Assembly: GCA_022771185.1 (NCBI GenBank)
Contig: JALFCJ010000232.1
Coordinates: 1 to 9,262, forward strand
From: Spirochaetales bacterium
GTDB taxonomy: Bacteria; Spirochaetota; Spirochaetia; Sphaerochaetales; Sphaerochaetaceae
Direction: 5' to 3'
DNA: 9,262 nt
Part shown: one piece after another, positions 7,013 to 9,262 of the stretch
Numbering within the stretch: position 1 is the first letter of the stretch
How the letters are laid out: every line of letters begins with the position of its first letter
Notes under the pieces: generated by a model
Seen by the model: the letters and a program-made list of their open reading frames with translations, nothing else
Told to the model about the DNA's origin: nothing
The model's database searches: none
Made by a program: the position numbers and the translations under genes

Positions 7013-7706
7013 TATCTTTTATCTCTTGCATAATCTCATCCAGTTGGCAATTGAGGGCGGCACACTCCAAGAGTTTCTTCCTTAGATCCTCTTCCACTTC
7101 CTTTGGTATCTCTTTTTTGTACATTAAACGATGCTCGAGAGAAGCCCACTGGTCCATTGCCATAGTTCTCAATTGCACTTCCACTTTCATAAGTCTCTTC
7201 TCATTTGAAAGGAAGATAGGTACTTCCAATATAAGGTGAAGGCTACGGTATCCACTGGGCTTAGGGGAAGCGATATAGTCCCTCTCTTCCACAAGAGTAA
7301 CATCATCATGATTGAGGATAGAGTCCCTAAGCATGTATATATCTTTCTCGAAGGGACAGACCACTCTTACTCCTGCTATATCGAAGATACCTTTTTCTAT
7401 GCATTCTACAGTCAAAGGTATACCTTTTCTTCTTGCTTTCTCATATATATGGTCCAAGCTTTTGAGGCGGGATGAGATGCTTTCTATAGGGTTTCTGTCA
7501 TGAGAAAGAGAGAACTGCTCGTCAAGGACTCTGAATTTTGTCTCAACTTCCATCATTGCACATCTATAGAAGGCAAGAAGCTCACGCATAGGATAAGTGG
7601 AGCTTTGGAGACGCTTCATCATCTGCTTCTCCATTTTTTCTGTCAGCTCTCTCTTTCTCTCTTCGATACTTCCGATTATTGGTGAAATTAAGGATTTATC
7701 AGGCAT
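6984..7706 (-). CDS. Small alarmone synthetase, RelQ/YjbM-type (RelA_SpoT domain)
   Basis: Synthetase-only (p)ppGpp-forming enzyme that transfers pyrophosphate from ATP to GDP or GTP. It has 240 residues (RelQ/YjbM is about 210), with no hydrolase, TGS or ACT domain. Visible motifs are SRLKSLDHIYEKARRKG (79-95), Mg-binding D109 in FDIAGVRVV, SPKPSGYRSLHL (147-158), and E176 in VEVQLRTMAMDQWASLEHRL. The N-terminal 30 residues are a charged helix. ATG at 7706 is chosen because it overlaps the nitroreductase stop as TAATG and follows GGGAGA at a 7-base gap; an in-frame GTG at 7754 would overlap that gene by 49 bases without a clear ribosome site. The stop lies inside the end of the opposite-strand phosphodiesterase gene. 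The pairing suggests alarmone synthesis tied to a redox-stress transcript. Family and activity are well supported by motifs. Confidence 0.93.
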   Translation of the reverse strand: MPDKSLISPIIGSIEERKRELTEKMEKQMMKRLQSSTYPMRELLAFYRCAMMEVETKFRVLDEQFSLSHDRNPIESISSRLKSLDHIYEKARRKGIPLTVECIEKGIFDIAGVRVVCPFEKDIYMLRDSILNHDDVTLVEERDYIASPKPSGYRSLHLILEVPIFLSNEKRLMKVEVQLRTMAMDQWASLEHRLMYKKEIPKEVEEDLRKKLLECAALNCQLDEIMQEIKDTTDLYLEDE

Positions 7707-8227
7707 TACCACTTCTCCCAATGAATTTTTTCGTCCTGAGAATTCTTTGTCCACATAGGCTCTCCTTCGTCTCCCTTCTTTCCTATAGCAATAAGAGAGA
7801 AAGGAACAATAGAGGAAGGAAGAGACAAGGCTTTCTTTATACTCTCCATCTTATCTTCCTGAGGCCATACACCAAGCCATAGGGACCCCAGGCCTAGGGA
7901 TGTTGCTGCTATCAAGATATTCTCAGTGGAGGCGGAGGCATCGCAGGACCAATATAGAGGAGCACGCCTTATAGCCTTGGAAGTGTCTACAGCCACAACA
8001 AGCACTAGTGGTGCTGATAACAGAGGCTTACTCTCCAATCTTCCAGGAAGAAGTGAGAGAATAGTGTTCTTTTCTTCGATGACAATTATTTCCACAGGCC
8101 TTCTATTGCAGGCGCTGGGACCGGCAAGACCAGCCTTAAGAATGTAATCTATATCACTAGGCTCTATCTTCTCGTCTTTAAATACTCTTACACTTCTTCT
8201 CTTTAAAATTGCATCCAAGGCGTCCAT
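7706..8227 (-). CDS. Nitroreductase-family flavoprotein
   Basis: FMN-dependent NAD(P)H oxidoreductase of the nitroreductase family (Pfam Nitroreductase), 173 residues, the common short form. The FMN-binding N-terminal motif RRSVRVF lies at residues 10-16, followed by AGPSACNRRPVEIIVI. The central CDASASTENILIAATSLGLGSLWLG block (about 95-119) is the typical dimer and flavin core, and IAIGKKGDE follows in the C-terminal part. The natural substrate is unknown; such enzymes reduce quinones, nitro compounds or flavins. ATG 8227 is preceded by CGGAGG at a 5-base gap; the longer GTG start at 8254 lacks this. The end is fused by TAATG to the alarmone synthetase gene, and the start diverges from the rubrerythrin gene. 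The family is secure and the physiological role is inferred. Confidence 0.92.
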   Translation of the reverse strand: MDALDAILKRRSVRVFKDEKIEPSDIDYILKAGLAGPSACNRRPVEIIVIEEKNTILSLLPGRLESKPLLSAPLVLVVAVDTSKAIRRAPLYWSCDASASTENILIAATSLGLGSLWLGVWPQEDKMESIKKALSLPSSIVPFSLIAIGKKGDEGEPMWTKNSQDEKIHWEKW

Positions 8228-8279
8228 ATTTTCCTCCGAAAGAAAAGATACCACTTTTATTGTGGCTCATTGTAGAGAT

Positions 8280-8308
8280 ATTATGTTTTTTCCATCTAAG
8301 AAAGCTGA
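8280..8308 (-). promoter_or_regulatory. Weak candidate promoter of the nitroreductase-alarmone synthetase pair
   Basis: On the minus strand CATAAT (8285-8280, 5 of 6 to the -10 consensus) sits 53 bases before the ATG. The -35 position 17 bases further upstream (8308-8303, TCAGCT) is a poor match and falls within the left arm of an inverted repeat, as might occur at an activator-dependent promoter. Low confidence. Confidence 0.3.
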
Positions 8309-8314
8309 ATTATC

Positions 8315-8336
8315 ATAGTTTATATTACCTAACTAT
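8315..8336. promoter_or_regulatory. Operator-like palindrome abutting the rubrerythrin -35
   Basis: ATAGTT and AACTAT flank 10 AT-rich bases, a 22-bp dyad typical in size for a dimeric helix-turn-helix or Fur-family site. It ends exactly where the rubrerythrin -35 begins (8337). I could not match it to a PerR, Fur or Rex consensus. Confidence 0.4.
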
Positions 8337-8365
8337 TTGCCCTTTTTTTGAAAAAATGTTATATT
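8337..8365 (+). promoter_or_regulatory. Candidate promoter of the rubrerythrin gene
   Basis: TTGCCC (8337-8342, 4 of 6) and TATATT (8360-8365, 5 of 6) are separated by 17 bases, giving a predicted start near 8372 and a leader of about 45 bases. An A-rich stretch lies in the spacer. Confidence 0.6.
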
Positions 8366-8380
8366 CAGCTTAGGTCGGAA

Positions 8381-8398
8381 AGATCTTAATTAAGCTCT
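8381..8398. repeat. Imperfect 18-bp palindrome in the rubrerythrin leader
   Basis: AGATCTTAATTAAGCTCT is symmetric except for one base pair, with a perfect 10-bp core CTTAATTAAG (8385-8394). It lies between the predicted transcription start and the ribosome site, where a bound repressor would block elongation or initiation. Confidence 0.35.
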
Positions 8399-8415
8399 AA
8401 ACGGAGGATGAAAAT

Positions 8416-8985
8416 ATGAAGAAATGGGTTTGTCCAGTTTGCGGTTACGTATATGAAGGCGATGTTCCACCAGAATTCTGCCCACAGTGCAAGGTTCCAG
8501 GAAGCAAGTTCACAGAACAGAAGGCTGATATGGTTTGGGCTGCTGAGCACAAAGTAGGTGTAGGCAAGGAATTTGGTGCTGACGTTCCAGAAGAAGTAAA
8601 GAACGAAATCATCGCAGGTCTCAGAGCTAACTTCGAAGGCGAATGCACAGAAGTCGGCATGTATCTTGCTATGGCTAGAGTCGCTCATAGAGAAGGCTAT
8701 CCTGAAATCGGAATGTACTGGGAGAAGGCTGGTCTCGAAGAAGCAGAGCACGCTGCAAAGTTTGCTGAACTTCTTGGCGAAGTCGTCACAGACAGCACAA
8801 AGAAGAACCTCGAGATGAGAGTCGACGCTGAGAACGGCGCTACAAAGGGAAAGACAGATCTTGCTAAGCTTGCAAAGCAGTACAACCTTGATGCTATCCA
8901 TGACACAGTTCATGAAATGGCTAGAGATGAAGCAAGACATGGAAAGGCTTTCGCTGGTCTCTTGAAGAGATACTTCGGTAAGTAA
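8416..8985 (+). CDS. Reverse rubrerythrin (rubredoxin domain first, peroxide detoxification)
   Basis: Non-haem iron peroxidase-type protein of anaerobes, 189 residues. The N-terminal rubredoxin site is C6-x2-C9 and C22-x2-C25 (CPVCG and CPQC). It is followed by a ferritin-like diiron four-helix domain with NFEGECTEVGMYL (72-84), EEAEHAAKF (108-116), AENGA (138-142), and HEMARDEARH (166-175), which supply the Glu/His ligands. Rubredoxin before the diiron domain is the reverse order, as in the clostridial NADH-linked peroxidases. An electron donor such as an NADH:rubredoxin reductase is not encoded here. GGAGG at 8403-8407 lies 8 bases before ATG, and a promoter and terminator flank the gene, so it is monocistronic. 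All four Ile codons are ATC and all seven or so Arg codons are AGA, suggesting codon selection for high expression. It diverges from a nitroreductase and probably shares redox control with it. Confidence 0.96.
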   Translation: MKKWVCPVCGYVYEGDVPPEFCPQCKVPGSKFTEQKADMVWAAEHKVGVGKEFGADVPEEVKNEIIAGLRANFEGECTEVGMYLAMARVAHREGYPEIGMYWEKAGLEEAEHAAKFAELLGEVVTDSTKKNLEMRVDAENGATKGKTDLAKLAKQYNLDAIHDTVHEMARDEARHGKAFAGLLKRYFGK

Positions 8986-9005
8986 TCTTACTATGTTTTA
9001 TGTGA

Positions 9006-9033
9006 GGGTACGTTATTCGTACCCTTTTCTTTT
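9006..9033 (+). terminator. Intrinsic terminator after rubrerythrin
   Basis: A perfect 7-bp stem (GGGTACG with CGTACCC), a TTATT loop, and a TTTTCTTTT tail, 20 bases after the stop. Confidence 0.93.
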
Positions 9034-9262
9034 CTCCGTTTTTATGAAGAGAAAACAAGGATATGTAATAATTCTTTCTCCCCCTCTACATAAAAGTTCT
9101 TTTTCTAAAAAACAGACACAAAAACAAATGACTTATTTTAATAATTGTCGTTTGTTCCATAAAATAAGGATATACCAATCAAAGGCTTTTTTCTGTCTGA
9201 ATCGGTAAAAACGATGACGGCATAAAAAGAAATAAATGAGGGTTTGTAATTGAAATCTCCTC
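9034..9262. other. AT-rich intergenic stretch; possible gene start at the edge
   Basis: I see no convincing complete gene in these 229 bases on either strand. Near the end, GAGGG (9238-9242) is followed after 7 bases by TTG at 9250, whose frame (M K S P...) is open to the window edge. This could be the first codons of the next gene, but four codons are too few to judge. The rest looks like an upstream regulatory region. Confidence 0.35.
9123..9156 (+). repeat. 10-bp hairpin in the right-hand intergenic region
   Basis: AACAAATGAC pairs with GTCGTTTGTT (nine Watson-Crick pairs and one U-G) around a 14-base AT-only loop. No T run follows, so it is not an ordinary terminator. It may be an operator or a leader structure for a gene beyond the window edge. 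Confidence 0.4.

Larger units (their letters stand above)
8302..8371. repeat. Long-spaced 9-bp inverted repeat in the divergent promoter region
   Basis: AAGCTGAAT (8302-8310) and ATTCAGCTT (8363-8371) are exact reverse complements, with 61 bp between arm centres. The right arm overlaps the -10 element of the rubrerythrin promoter, and the left arm overlaps the -35 zone of the candidate promoter on the other strand. This could be a pair of sites for one regulator acting on both genes, possibly by looping. The identity is seen; the role is inferred. Confidence 0.45.

Noticed and set aside
7707..7754. GTG start extending the alarmone synthetase by 16 residues into the nitroreductase gene
   Set aside because: ATG 7706 has a TAATG junction and a GGGAGA ribosome site; the extension shows no family similarity.
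8228..8254. GTG start extending the nitroreductase by 9 residues
   Set aside because: It would run through the strong CGGAGG ribosome site that serves ATG 8227; known family members begin close to the RRSVR motif.
8309..8330. Possible PerR-type box (TTATCAT followed by AT-rich half)
   Set aside because: The left half resembles the consensus but the right half matches at only about 3 of 7 positions, so a PerR call is not supported.
8386..8940. Open frame of 184 codons antisense to the rubrerythrin gene
   Set aside because: It mirrors a strongly conserved gene with biased codons, its product is a Cys/Ser/Phe-rich string without a recognisable domain, and it would span the rubrerythrin ribosome site.
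8993..9208. Open frame of 71 codons after rubrerythrin
   Set aside because: It runs through the intrinsic terminator, lacks a ribosome site, and has no recognisable composition or motif.

Overview
The window looks like a chromosomal segment of an anaerobic, diderm, carbohydrate-using bacterium, most likely a spirochaete (Sphaerochaeta/Treponema-like). This rests on four things: a signal peptide of the '...LFAQ-AASE' style seen on spirochaete binding proteins and lacking a lipobox cysteine, a reverse-type rubrerythrin, moderate to low GC, and an MalF/MalG-type sugar importer beside an amylomaltase. The taxon is an inference from these traits; no rRNA or other marker gene is present. I see no mobile element, CRISPR array, tRNA or rRNA.

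Layout. (1) 1-3292, plus strand: two membrane subunits of a carbohydrate ABC importer (the first cut by the window edge), then malQ 4-alpha-glucanotransferase, ending at a clear intrinsic terminator. This is an alpha-glucan/maltodextrin uptake and processing block. A GC-rich hairpin lies between the permease pair and malQ. (2) 3311-4478, plus: a stand-alone class III (iron-chelate/TroA-like) periplasmic binding protein with its own promoter region, which contains a direct repeat, and its own terminator. (3) 4480-7012, plus: a tightly overlapped three-gene operon with the two halves of a split ThrE-family exporter (YjjP-like then YjjB-like) and a cytosolic nucleotide pyrophosphatase/phosphodiesterase-type metalloenzyme. 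(4) 8227-6984, minus: a small nitroreductase translationally coupled (TAATG) to a RelQ/YjbM-type small alarmone synthetase, whose 3' end overlaps the phosphodiesterase gene tail to tail by 29 bp. (5) 8416-8985, plus: a reverse rubrerythrin (rubredoxin domain first), divergent from the nitroreductase, with a strong terminator. (6) 9034-9262: AT-rich sequence with no convincing complete gene, one imperfect hairpin, and a possible start of a further gene at the very edge.

How the parts may work together. The import/MalQ block brings in and rearranges maltodextrins. The right end is a compact stress module: an oxidative-stress peroxidase-type protein and a flavin reductase plus (p)ppGpp synthetase diverge from a 188-bp regulatory region that holds several inverted repeats. 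I find no clearly new multi-gene system. The most interesting points are that divergent redox/alarmone arrangement, the ThrE-pair/phosphodiesterase operon, and the orphan binding protein.
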